A stretch of 64,000 nt of DNA from Paludibacteraceae bacterium. GTDB lineage: Bacteria; Bacteroidota; Bacteroidia; Bacteroidales; Paludibacteraceae. The translations under genes and the position numbers were made by a program. Of this stretch, positions 1 through 6,945 are shown piece by piece. The notes beneath the pieces are model-generated. The model was not told where the DNA came from. It saw only the letters and a program-made list of their open reading frames with translations, and ran no database searches. Where the stretch lies: the NCBI GenBank assembly GCA_017450435.1, contig JAFSTO010000039.1:26330-90329 (forward strand), read 5' to 3'. The first letter of the stretch is position 1; each line of letters starts with the position of its first letter.

Positions 1-86
1 AATCTGAAGACGAAATAGGAGAATAATATCAGAAAAGTATTTCTCCAAAAGCTTGTAGTTCCTGCGATTATTGCCCTGATGGACAT
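1..86 (-). CDS. 5' end of an unidentified membrane protein (partial, runs off left edge)
   Basis: On the minus strand an ATG at 86-84 opens a frame that stays open to the window edge (28 codons). The visible part begins MSIRAIIAGTTSFWRNTF and continues into a hydrophobic stretch ending FSYFVFR, as at the start of an inner-membrane protein. A near-perfect Bacteroidetes promoter lies just upstream on the same strand (130-161), so a leader of about 35 nt would precede this ATG. A second minus-strand frame, from an ATG at 120, is also open to the edge but would be almost leaderless and looks less protein-like. Function unknown; the call rests on promoter position and the hydrophobic N-terminus. 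Confidence 0.45.
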   Translation of the reverse strand, partial: MSIRAIIAGTTSFWRNTFLILFSYFVFR

Positions 87-90
87 ACAA

Positions 91-115
91 ACGCGCACGT
101 GTGCGTGCGTGCACG
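91..115. other. Alternating purine-pyrimidine tract (Z-DNA-prone)
   Basis: Twenty-five consecutive bases strictly alternate purine and pyrimidine (AC/GC/GT steps). By the promoter call at 130-161 this would lie in the 5' leader of the leftward gene. The 87-346 intergenic region otherwise holds two divergent promoters and the fbp leader. Confidence 0.6.
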
Positions 116-129
116 AACATATAAACGTA

Positions 130-161
130 CAAAATTACTAAAATAATCTGACATACACAAG
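130..161 (-). promoter_or_regulatory. Bacteroidetes promoter for the leftward gene
   Basis: On the minus strand CTTG (161-158) is followed after 20 bp by TAATTTTG (137-130), matching the -33/-7 pattern. The predicted start is near 123. Confidence 0.55.
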
Positions 162-198
162 TTTTGCCCTAAAAAAAAACACTGAGCAACTCATTTAT

Positions 199-229
199 TT
201 TGGCAATTAACGAAAATATATTATCTTTG
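199..229 (+). promoter_or_regulatory. Bacteroidetes promoter for fbp
   Basis: TTTG at 199-202, 19 bp, then TATCTTTG at 222-229. Transcription would start near 236, leaving a leader of about 110 nt before the fbp ATG. The leader contains a CGTCG/CGACG hairpin at 272-287. Confidence 0.65.
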
Positions 230-346
230 CGAGCGGACTTATATACCTGTGATAAAGGTTACAGATCTTCACGTCGATTATGCGACGAGCAGATGACGAA
301 ATTGCTGATAGCTGACCGAGGATAGATACTAAATTATTGACGAATT

Positions 347-2320
347 ATGAATGAGAATAAATATCTACATCTACTGAGTGAGAAGTTTCCGACGGTTAGT
401 TCCGCCGCCACAGAGATTGTGAACCTTGAGGCTATCTTGTCATTGCCAAAGGGCACGGAGCATTTTGTCTCCGATCTGCACGGTGCTGACGAATCGTTCT
501 TGCACGTTCTGAAGAATGCGAGCGGTGTCATCCGTCGTAAAGTGGACGACATCTATGGCAGCCGTCTCTCGGAAGAGGAAAAACGCGCTTTGTGCGCAAT
601 GATATATTACCCTGAGGAACGTCTGGCTTATTGTCACTCAGTCAAAGGTGACATCACGGACATCTACCGCAGGCGCCTGGAACAGGTTACGGAAGTAGCC
701 CGTGCGGTCACCATCAAATATTCGCGTTCTAAGGTCAGAAAACTTCTTCCTAAGGACTTTGCATACATCATTGAGGAATTGCTGCACGAGAGCAAAGCCG
801 AGCCCGACAGACAGTCGTATTACAACGCTATCATCGATGCTATCATCGACACAGGCAAAGCGGAAGACCTCTTGAAAGCCATCTGTCACCTGATACACCA
901 CTTAGTGATTGACACGTTGCATATCGTTGGCGACATCTACGACCGCGGTCCGGGTGCCGCCCGCATCCTTGACCACTTGTGTGCGTACCACGACTTTGAC
1001 ATCCAATGGGGCAACCACGATATAGAATGGATAGGTGCCGCAGCCGGCAACTGGGCTCTGATAGCCACTGTTCTTCGCGTCTCAATCCGATACGCGAACG
1101 TTGAGACGCTGGAGGAAGACTATTCCATCAACCTGCTTCCGCTCGCCACATTCGCTATCGACACATACGGCAACGACCCATGTGTTGCCTTTCAGACCAA
1201 TGACTTCGAACAGAACCTCAGGATGCAACGTTCAGCAGGCCTGATGGCAAAGATGCACAAAGCAATATCCGTCATTCAGTTCAAGTTGGAAGGTCAGACC
1301 ATTCTTCGCCACCCTGAGTACAATATGAACGACCGTCTGTTGTTGGACAAGATTGACTTCGCCAACGGCACTATCCGCCTTGAGGGAGTCACCTACCCTC
1401 TCACAGACACCCATCTGCCGACCATTGACCCCTCCGACCCGTATCGTCTGACAGCAGAAGAAGAGCAGTTGATGAGCGGTCTTGCCCACTCGTTCCGTCA
1501 GTCGGAGCGGCTTCAGAAACACCTGCGTTGTCTATACGAACACGGTTCATTGTTTCTTGTTCGCAACAATTGTCTTCTCTACCACGCAGCTATTCCGATG
1601 AACGCTGACGGTACATTCACAGAGGTTGAAGTATGCGGCGAACGCGTCAAAGGCAAAGCCCTCATGCAGCGAATAGACAGCGTTATACGCGAGGCATATT
1701 ACGGCGATCCGACGCCGGAAGTCCCGAAAGAGAAAATATCCCCTGCGTTAGATTATCTGTGGTACCTGTGGTGCGGTCCGCACTCACCCCTCTATAACAA
1801 AGACCGTATGACGACGTTTGAGCGTTATTTCATAGCCGATGAGGCGACTTGGAAAGAGACCAAAGGAGCATACTATATTCTCGCCAACGAACGTTCTACC
1901 TGCGAGGTTATTCTTCGCGAGTTCGGCTTGGACCCGAAGGTCTCAAAGATTATAAACGGTCACATCCCCGTTCACACGCTTGAGGGTGAGTCTCCGCTTC
2001 GCGCTGACGGGTTGCGGTTAGTCATAGACGGCGGTTTTTCAAAGCCGTATCAAGCCAAGACAGGCATAGCCGGCTACACACTCATCTACAACAGCCACCG
2101 CATGGAGCTTGTTGAGCACTCGCCGTTCCCCGGCAGAGACGAGGCAGCACGGACGGGAGTGGATATACAACATCAAGTGGTGCTGCTGGATTTCTCTCAT
2201 CATCGCCTTCTCGTCCGTGATACCGACCGAGGCAAAGAGCTGCTGGAGCAGGTGGAAGACCTCAAGCAGTTGCTTTACGCCTACACTCATGGTGTTCTGA
2301 CAGAAAAAGTCAGTCTATAA
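347..2320 (+). CDS. fbp: Fructose-1,6-bisphosphatase, class III
   Basis: This gluconeogenic enzyme hydrolyses fructose 1,6-bisphosphate to fructose 6-phosphate in the cytoplasm. The 657-residue length matches the class III (Firmicutes/Bacteroidetes) family. The metallophosphoesterase motifs are visible: SDLHG around 42-46, GDIYDRG at 195-201 and GNHDIEW at 222-228; further metal/phosphate ligands are expected in the NGHIPV and GGFSK motifs near the C-terminus. The ATG at 347 is the first in frame after the promoter at 199-229. The last 11 bases overlap the stop end of the convergent hydrolase gene, so the two transcripts share their 3' ends. Family membership is very clear. Confidence 0.95.
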   Translation: MNENKYLHLLSEKFPTVSSAATEIVNLEAILSLPKGTEHFVSDLHGADESFLHVLKNASGVIRRKVDDIYGSRLSEEEKRALCAMIYYPEERLAYCHSVKGDITDIYRRRLEQVTEVARAVTIKYSRSKVRKLLPKDFAYIIEELLHESKAEPDRQSYYNAIIDAIIDTGKAEDLLKAICHLIHHLVIDTLHIVGDIYDRGPGAARILDHLCAYHDFDIQWGNHDIEWIGAAAGNWALIATVLRVSIRYANVETLEEDYSINLLPLATFAIDTYGNDPCVAFQTNDFEQNLRMQRSAGLMAKMHKAISVIQFKLEGQTILRHPEYNMNDRLLLDKIDFANGTIRLEGVTYPLTDTHLPTIDPSDPYRLTAEEEQLMSGLAHSFRQSERLQKHLRCLYEHGSLFLVRNNCLLYHAAIPMNADGTFTEVEVCGERVKGKALMQRIDSVIREAYYGDPTPEVPKEKISPALDYLWYLWCGPHSPLYNKDRMTTFERYFIADEATWKETKGAYYILANERSTCEVILREFGLDPKVSKIINGHIPVHTLEGESPLRADGLRLVIDGGFSKPYQAKTGIAGYTLIYNSHRMELVEHSPFPGRDEAARTGVDIQHQVVLLDFSHHRLLVRDTDRGKELLEQVEDLKQLLYAYTHGVLTEKVSL

Positions 2321-3401
2321 GTTTGGAAACAATACGGAAAAACTTGATTTTCGAGCTCAAGTGCCCGCCATATTTGCCGTAATCACAAGTCACATTCGGC
2401 TTGTCGCCAAGGCAACGCCGCAAGTGTTCGGCATTACAGAACGGAACAATATCATCACGCTCTGAATGAAAGACATAAACGTCAGCCCGTGGAGTCCACG
2501 CCGGGCAGATTGTGTCTGAACCTACCGGTGAGTCGTCAACGGGATAATGGACAAGGCTGGAGCGCAGAAAACCGTCATACATACGATGTGAGTCAGGTTT
2601 AGTCTTGTCCAGTCCGTAGGCAGAGAGCCAATGGTCGGCTTTTTTGTCGGCCATCAATAGTCCAAGCACTATAAAACTATATTTCTTTGAGGTAATATAT
2701 TTGTCGTACCTTTTGTTCATTGCCGGTGTAAAGAACACTTCTCGCTTAAGTCCGAGTCCGTAAGCAGCACTTGTTCCCATTACCAATTGCGGAATAGTCA
2801 TCGCCATTCCCACCTTGTTATGCTGCACAGCACAGTCATAGGTAGCCGCCACATCGTAAGGTCCGCTACCTGCGTAGCAAGCCTTGACGTAGAAACGGTC
2901 GGCATATTGTTCTTCAAGTAGTTTTAGGGTCCATAGTGCGACAGCAGCGCCCTGCGAAAACCCCACCAAGCATAGCGTGTCAGTCTCCAGCGGCACCTTC
3001 AAGCTGTCGAGCAGAGGTATGGCAGCAATGAGCATATCAACACAATGCTTTGCCGTCAATTCCCCGCAGAGATACGGATGAACACTATCACGCGTCACGC
3101 CGTAGCCAAGATAATCAGGCATCACAAGCACATAATCCTTCCTGAAATATCGGGCCTCGTCAGTATTGGATGTTGACGGCACCTCGTTGTTAGATGCGAT
3201 AGTGTAATGAGGCAGAAGAATCAGCCCTTTGGGCTTACGAGCAGTTGGCACGCTTATCTTACCGGAGAGAACCAGCGGTGCACCGGTTCTATCAACCGAA
3301 GGATAGTTAATCACCTGTTCATAGATGCCTTGCTTACCCCATGACATAGAACTGAGGCAAAGCAGTATCGCCGATAATATAAAGACCCTTGTCGTTTTCA
3401 T
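2310..3401 (-). CDS. Secreted alpha/beta hydrolase (lipase/esterase-like)
   Basis: The 363-residue protein starts with a signal peptide (MKTTRVFILSAILLCLSSMS, cleavage near residue 22), so it is periplasmic or secreted. The alpha/beta-hydrolase triad can be proposed directly: Ser149 in the GFSQG elbow (147-151), Asp316 or Asp317 in HSERDD, and His347 in YGGH. A strand-loop resembling an oxyanion hole (LLPHYTIASNNE) lies at 62-73. The layout resembles secretory lipases that act on acyl esters, but the substrate cannot be read from sequence. It is convergent with fbp, overlapping by 11 bp, and lies downstream of the pseudouridine synthase terminator, so it is probably transcribed on its own. 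Confidence 0.75.
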   Translation of the reverse strand: MKTTRVFILSAILLCLSSMSWGKQGIYEQVINYPSVDRTGAPLVLSGKISVPTARKPKGLILLPHYTIASNNEVPSTSNTDEARYFRKDYVLVMPDYLGYGVTRDSVHPYLCGELTAKHCVDMLIAAIPLLDSLKVPLETDTLCLVGFSQGAAVALWTLKLLEEQYADRFYVKACYAGSGPYDVAATYDCAVQHNKVGMAMTIPQLVMGTSAAYGLGLKREVFFTPAMNKRYDKYITSKKYSFIVLGLLMADKKADHWLSAYGLDKTKPDSHRMYDGFLRSSLVHYPVDDSPVGSDTICPAWTPRADVYVFHSERDDIVPFCNAEHLRRCLGDKPNVTCDYGKYGGHLSSKIKFFRIVSKLID

Positions 3402-3410
3402 ACATTGTCA

Positions 3411-3447
3411 AAAAAAGCGTTGCGCCACAATACAGGCACAACGCTTT
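3411..3447 (-). terminator. Intrinsic terminator of the pseudouridine synthase gene
   Basis: AAAGCGTTG (3414-3422) pairs with CAACGCTTT (3439-3447). Read on the minus strand, the stem ends in a run of T, 9 bases beyond the stop codon of the gene ending at 3456. Confidence 0.75.
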
Positions 3448-3455
3448 GTTGTTAA

Positions 3456-4601
3456 TTAGAAATTACCCATCATCAAGTAGTTAACTTCCTGCTGAGTAAG
3501 GAAGCGATACTTTCCTCTCGGCAAGTTCTTCTTGGTCAGTCCGGCGAAACTAACGCGGTCGAGTTGCACCACCTTGTAACCTACTTTTTCGAAGATTCGT
3601 CTCACGACTCTGTTTTGTCCGGAGTGGATCTGCAGACCAACATGCTTGCGGTCGTCTTCTCTCGGGAACTCAAGTGCATCGGGTATGATAAGCTCATCGT
3701 CAAGCATCACTCCCGCCATTATCTCATTATAAGCTTCCTCGGTAAGGTCTTTGTCAAGCGTAGCGGCATAAACCTTTTTCTTCTCGAACTTCGGATGCGT
3801 CAGTTTTGACGCGAGATCGCCATCGTTGGTAAGCAACAGAACACCGGTAGTGTTACGGTCAAGTCGTCCGACAGGATATATGCGTTCCGAGCAAGCGTTC
3901 TTCACGATATCAATCACCGTGTGCCTCTCCTGGGGGTCATCAGTCGTAGTAACAGTGTTCTTTGGTTTGTTGAGAAGGATATATACTTTCTTCTCACGGC
4001 GAACGGGTTGCTCGTGGAACATAACCTTGTCGGTAGGCAGCACTTTTGCGCCCAACTCGCTGACAACAACGCCGTTCACTGATATTACACCGGCAAGAAT
4101 AAAGTCGTCCGCCTCACGCCGCGAGCATATTCCGGCATTTGCGAGGTATTTATTCAGACGAATAGGCTTTGTCGGATCTTCGTACTTCTCCTCGTAAGCT
4201 ATACGTTTCTTTTGTGAGTACAGTCCGGGGTTGTTTTGTCTTTTAGGTCTGAATTGTTTTTCTCCATCTTGCTGTCCGAAGCGTTGACGTCGTTCTTGTC
4301 CGGCCGTCTCGTTGAAACGTGGACGTCTGTCGTTGTAGCCCTCGGCATTGAAACGCGGGCGTCGCTCTTGCGCAGCATCCTGTGCGAAACGCGGACGCTG
4401 TTCTCCGGCAGGTGTCACACGTGAGAAACGCGGACGCTGCGCGTCGGATGAAGAATTGGTGGTAAAACGCGGACGCTTGCCGCGCGGTGTAGCCCCATCA
4501 TTTTGATGAGAATAACTGTTGTGGGGTTGGAAACCGTCACGGTTTCCTCTTTCGCCCCTGCGGCCGCCATCACGGAAGCCGTCGTTTTGAAAATTGTTCA
4601 T
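3456..4601 (-). CDS. rluB: RNA pseudouridine synthase (RluB/RsuA family) with basic RPRF-repeat N-terminus
   Basis: Converts uridine to pseudouridine in rRNA. Residues 147-190 form an S4 RNA-binding domain (KPIRLNKYLANAGICSRRE). The catalytic domain follows, with Asp248 in the signature YPVGRLDRNTTGVL (242-255). About 140 N-terminal residues are disordered and strongly basic, with RPRF at 43, 56, 69, 81 and 93 and RQRF at 105, spaced 12-13 residues apart. Such tails occur in Bacteroidetes members of the family and probably bind RNA. Family is certain; RluB rather than RluF/RsuA is inferred. The gene is flanked by terminators on both sides, so it is likely monocistronic, although no promoter match was seen upstream. 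Confidence 0.88.
   Translation of the reverse strand: MNNFQNDGFRDGGRRGERGNRDGFQPHNSYSHQNDGATPRGKRPRFTTNSSSDAQRPRFSRVTPAGEQRPRFAQDAAQERRPRFNAEGYNDRRPRFNETAGQERRQRFGQQDGEKQFRPKRQNNPGLYSQKKRIAYEEKYEDPTKPIRLNKYLANAGICSRREADDFILAGVISVNGVVVSELGAKVLPTDKVMFHEQPVRREKKVYILLNKPKNTVTTTDDPQERHTVIDIVKNACSERIYPVGRLDRNTTGVLLLTNDGDLASKLTHPKFEKKKVYAATLDKDLTEEAYNEIMAGVMLDDELIIPDALEFPREDDRKHVGLQIHSGQNRVVRRIFEKVGYKVVQLDRVSFAGLTKKNLPRGKYRFLTQQEVNYLMMGNF
4278..4475 (-). repeat. Degenerate tandem repeat encoding RPRF motifs
   Basis: Six copies of an imperfect 36-39 bp unit with a GAAACGCGGACG-like core (plus-strand reading) encode residues 43-108 of the pseudouridine synthase. The units differ mainly in the linker between motifs. 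Confidence 0.7.
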
Positions 4602-4673
4602 AATAACGTACCTTAAATTTATAGAAGGTTTAATCTATTGAAGGTTTATCCGAATCCGTGTTTTTACACAAAC

Positions 4674-4705
4674 GCAGCCTCCTATACGTCACGTACTGAG
4701 GCTGC
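4674..4705 (-). terminator. Terminator downstream of rpmF
   Basis: GCAGCCTC (4674-4681) pairs with GAGGCTGC (4698-4705). On the minus strand the stem is followed by a GTTTGTGT stretch, so it is a reasonable but not ideal intrinsic terminator. Confidence 0.55.
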
Positions 4706-4747
4706 ATGTGAAAATGTCAATCACAATTGAACTTATGCAAAGGAATG

Positions 4748-4933
4748 TTATGCCTCTGCAGCTTTTTCTATTGCGAGTTTACCGCGGTAGTATCCGCAAG
4801 CCCCACATACAGTGTGGTAGATATAAGTTGCGCCACAGTTAGGGCAGATAGCGAGCGTAGGCATCTTAGCCACGTCATGCGTACGACGTTTCGCAGTTCT
4901 GGTATGCGATTGTCTTCTTTTAGGATGTGCCAT
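4748..4933 (-). CDS. rpmF: 50S ribosomal protein L32
   Basis: A 61-residue ribosomal protein with the typical start MAHPKRRQSHTRTAKRRTHD and a four-cysteine zinc knuckle at C30, C33, C43 and C46 (CPNC...CGAC). Length and composition fit the family. It lies 88 bp downstream of the DUF177 gene on the same strand, the widely conserved yceD-rpmF pair. The fatty-acid genes that often follow rpmF in other bacteria are absent here: a terminator and rluB come next, and fabF/acpP sit 35 kb away. Confidence 0.95.
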   Translation of the reverse strand: MAHPKRRQSHTRTAKRRTHDVAKMPTLAICPNCGATYIYHTVCGACGYYRGKLAIEKAAEA

Positions 4934-5021
4934 AGTTATTTTACGATTTAATTATTTACAGTTTATTCAGTGTCTTTTATCTCGTGCTCTGCCTTGGACA
5001 TAGTCTGCATTGAGCGGCTTA

Positions 5022-5483
5022 TTACTCCTCGTTAGTGCAAAGGTGGGCTTGGAGAAGCTCCTCCATTTGAGGATTACACTCACCTTCATGGTGACAGCAC
5101 ACTAACGGCAGGGCTGTTTGAGTTTCTTCATATAAGAGCCATGCGAGGTTGAAGAGCGGCTTTTGCCTGCTGACATAGATGGCATTATCGTCCTCATCAT
5201 CAGCATCCGCCAATTTCACAACAAGCTCGTCCTCAGCCTCAACCGGCATCTCAACAGGGTCAAGACAGCGGTCGCACGGCACGCTGACTTCGCCCTTCAG
5301 AGCGAGAGTCAGCTTCACTTCTTCCCCCACAACAAACATCCTCACATCAGCCTCAATATTGCCCCCAAGTATCGTTTGCTGGTCAAGCTCCGAAAAGAAA
5401 GCGTCATCAAGCATATAATGGTACTCGTTCACGCCTTCAGGCAAAAGACTCAAGTCAATATTCAAACTCGCAGTTTTGTTCAT
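5022..5483 (-). CDS. yceD: DUF177 (YceD) family protein
   Basis: A 153-residue acidic cytoplasmic protein with the DUF177 hallmark CDRCLDP (C70, C73) and further cysteines towards the C-terminus (CCHHEGEC), which could bind a metal. Bacterial YceD proteins are encoded next to rpmF and have been linked to 23S rRNA metabolism; the exact role is not established here. A strong promoter (5503-5534) lies only 20 bp upstream of the start codon, and rpmF follows, so the two form one transcription unit. Confidence 0.85.
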   Translation of the reverse strand: MNKTASLNIDLSLLPEGVNEYHYMLDDAFFSELDQQTILGGNIEADVRMFVVGEEVKLTLALKGEVSVPCDRCLDPVEMPVEAEDELVVKLADADDEDDNAIYVSRQKPLFNLAWLLYEETQTALPLVCCHHEGECNPQMEELLQAHLCTNEE

Positions 5484-5502
5484 TGTCGCACGAAAAAGCT
5501 TG

Positions 5503-5534
5503 CAAAATTACATCTTTTTTCTGACATAGCCAAA
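5503..5534 (-). promoter_or_regulatory. Promoter of the yceD-rpmF operon
   Basis: On the minus strand TTTG (5534-5531), 20 bp, TAATTTTG (5510-5503). The predicted start is about 12 nt upstream of the ATG at 5483. Confidence 0.7.
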
Positions 5535-5629
5535 CTTTTGCCTCATTTTTTGTTATTTTTTTGCAAAAGTCGTCTAAAAGAGACACAAACAAGTACAGAC
5601 ATATTTTTTTATCAGTCCGTTTTTTTGTC

Positions 5630-6670
5630 TCAGCAGGCTTCGAATTGCCGTAGGAAACGGATATCGTTTTCCGAGAACAAACGCAGGTCTTTTACTCTGT
5701 ACTTGAGGTTCGTTATACGCTCTACTCCCAGTCCGAAGGCATAGCCGGAATACTCCTTGCTGTCAATGCCGCATGACTCAAGAACATTGGGGTCAACCAT
5801 ACCGCATCCGAGTATCTCCACCCATCCTGTTCCTTTGCAGAACGAGCAGCCTTTTCCTCCGCAGATATTACAACTGATATCCATCTCTGCCGATGGTTCG
5901 GTGAAGGGGAAATACGATGGTCGGAGACGGATCTGCGTATCAGCACCAAACATCTCTTTTGCAAAATAAAGCAGGGCTTGCCTAAGGTCAGCGAAACTGA
6001 CATTCTTGTCAATATAAAGCCCCTCTATCTGGTGGAAGAAACAATGTGCTCTTGCTGAAACAGCCTCGTTGCGATACACCCGTCCCGGGCAGAGTACACG
6101 TATAGGCGGTTTTTCCGATGTCATTACTCTTGTCTGGACGGAAGAGGTGTGCGTGCGCAAAAGTATATCCGTAGGCTTCTGCACCCCTTCTTCTTTCTCT
6201 ACAAAGAACGTGTCCTGCATATCTCGTGCCGGATGTTCCGGCGCAAAGTTAAGCATACCGAAAACGTGCTTGTCGTCCTCCACCTCAGGTCCTTCCTCAA
6301 CGGTAAATCCTATGCGTGCAAAGATATCAATAATCTCCTCTTTGACGAGCGAGAGCGGATGCCTCGACCCGAGTTCGATAGGGTCAGGTGTTCTTGTCAA
6401 ATCAGCCTTCTCTTCTTCTACTGCCTGCTGTTCGAGTGCGTCACGCATCTCTTGCAGACGTGAAGCGGTGCTGTTTTTCAACGCGTTGATAGCCGCACCT
6501 AATTCAGCTTTCTGCTCTTTAGACAGCCTACGGAACTCATCGAAGAGTTCAGTCACCTCACCTTTCTTTCCTAAGAACTGAATACGCAGTTGTTCCAGTT
6601 CGTCTTTACTTTGCGCCTGCATCTGAGCCACCTGCTCCTGCAGCGACATGATTCTTTCTCTTATATCCAT
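5630..6670 (-). CDS. pheS: Phenylalanine--tRNA ligase alpha subunit
   Basis: The catalytic subunit of PheRS charges tRNA-Phe. The N-terminal coiled-coil arm (about 1-90) is followed by the class II core, with motif 2 in VYRNEAVSARAHCFFHQIEG and motif 3 in YSGYAFGLGVERI. A four-cysteine cluster (CNICGGKGCSFC) lies in the C-terminal half, as in many non-enterobacterial PheS. At 346 residues it is slightly longer than E. coli PheS. pheT is not adjacent, so the alpha and beta genes are unlinked here. The promoter at 6743-6776 fits the ATG at 6670. Confidence 0.95.
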   Translation of the reverse strand: MDIRERIMSLQEQVAQMQAQSKDELEQLRIQFLGKKGEVTELFDEFRRLSKEQKAELGAAINALKNSTASRLQEMRDALEQQAVEEEKADLTRTPDPIELGSRHPLSLVKEEIIDIFARIGFTVEEGPEVEDDKHVFGMLNFAPEHPARDMQDTFFVEKEEGVQKPTDILLRTHTSSVQTRVMTSEKPPIRVLCPGRVYRNEAVSARAHCFFHQIEGLYIDKNVSFADLRQALLYFAKEMFGADTQIRLRPSYFPFTEPSAEMDISCNICGGKGCSFCKGTGWVEILGCGMVDPNVLESCGIDSKEYSGYAFGLGVERITNLKYRVKDLRLFSENDIRFLRQFEAC

Positions 6671-6742
6671 GATAAGCTATACAAAACTCAACAATACCCT
6701 TAACTTGTTATGAACAGACGTCATAACCACGAAAAGAGTATG

Positions 6743-6776
6743 CAAAGTTACAAAAAAAATACAACATACAAGCAAA
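6743..6776 (-). promoter_or_regulatory. Promoter of pheS
   Basis: On the minus strand TTTG (6776-6773) and TAACTTTG (6750-6743), with a slightly long 22 bp spacer. It diverges from the lptD promoter. Confidence 0.55.
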
Positions 6777-6809
6777 TTATCGAAATTATTTTTGAAATAC
6801 GGCACATTA

Positions 6810-6841
6810 TTTGCGTATTACCAATAAAAAGACTACCTTTG
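6810..6841 (+). promoter_or_regulatory. Promoter of lptD
   Basis: TTTG (6810-6813), 20 bp, TACCTTTG (6834-6841). Predicted leader of about 97 nt contains a GC-rich stem-loop (GTGCG/CGCAC at 6852-6877 with an inner GCGC pairing). Confidence 0.7.
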
Positions 6842-6945
6842 CAGGCTTATCGTGCGCTCGCGCAGCGTGCGCCGCACATGTACGAACCCAAAAAGCGAGG
6901 TAAACAAACGGACTGAGGCGCCTAAATAGACATATTCGTTTCCTC

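Noticed and set aside
1-120. Minus-strand frame from ATG 120
   Set aside because: Would be nearly leaderless relative to the promoter and Arg/His-rich at the start; the ATG 86 frame is hydrophobic and better placed.
5163-5744. 193-residue plus-strand frame opposite yceD and pheS
   Set aside because: Antisense to two certain genes, no promoter or protein-like composition; it is a shadow frame.
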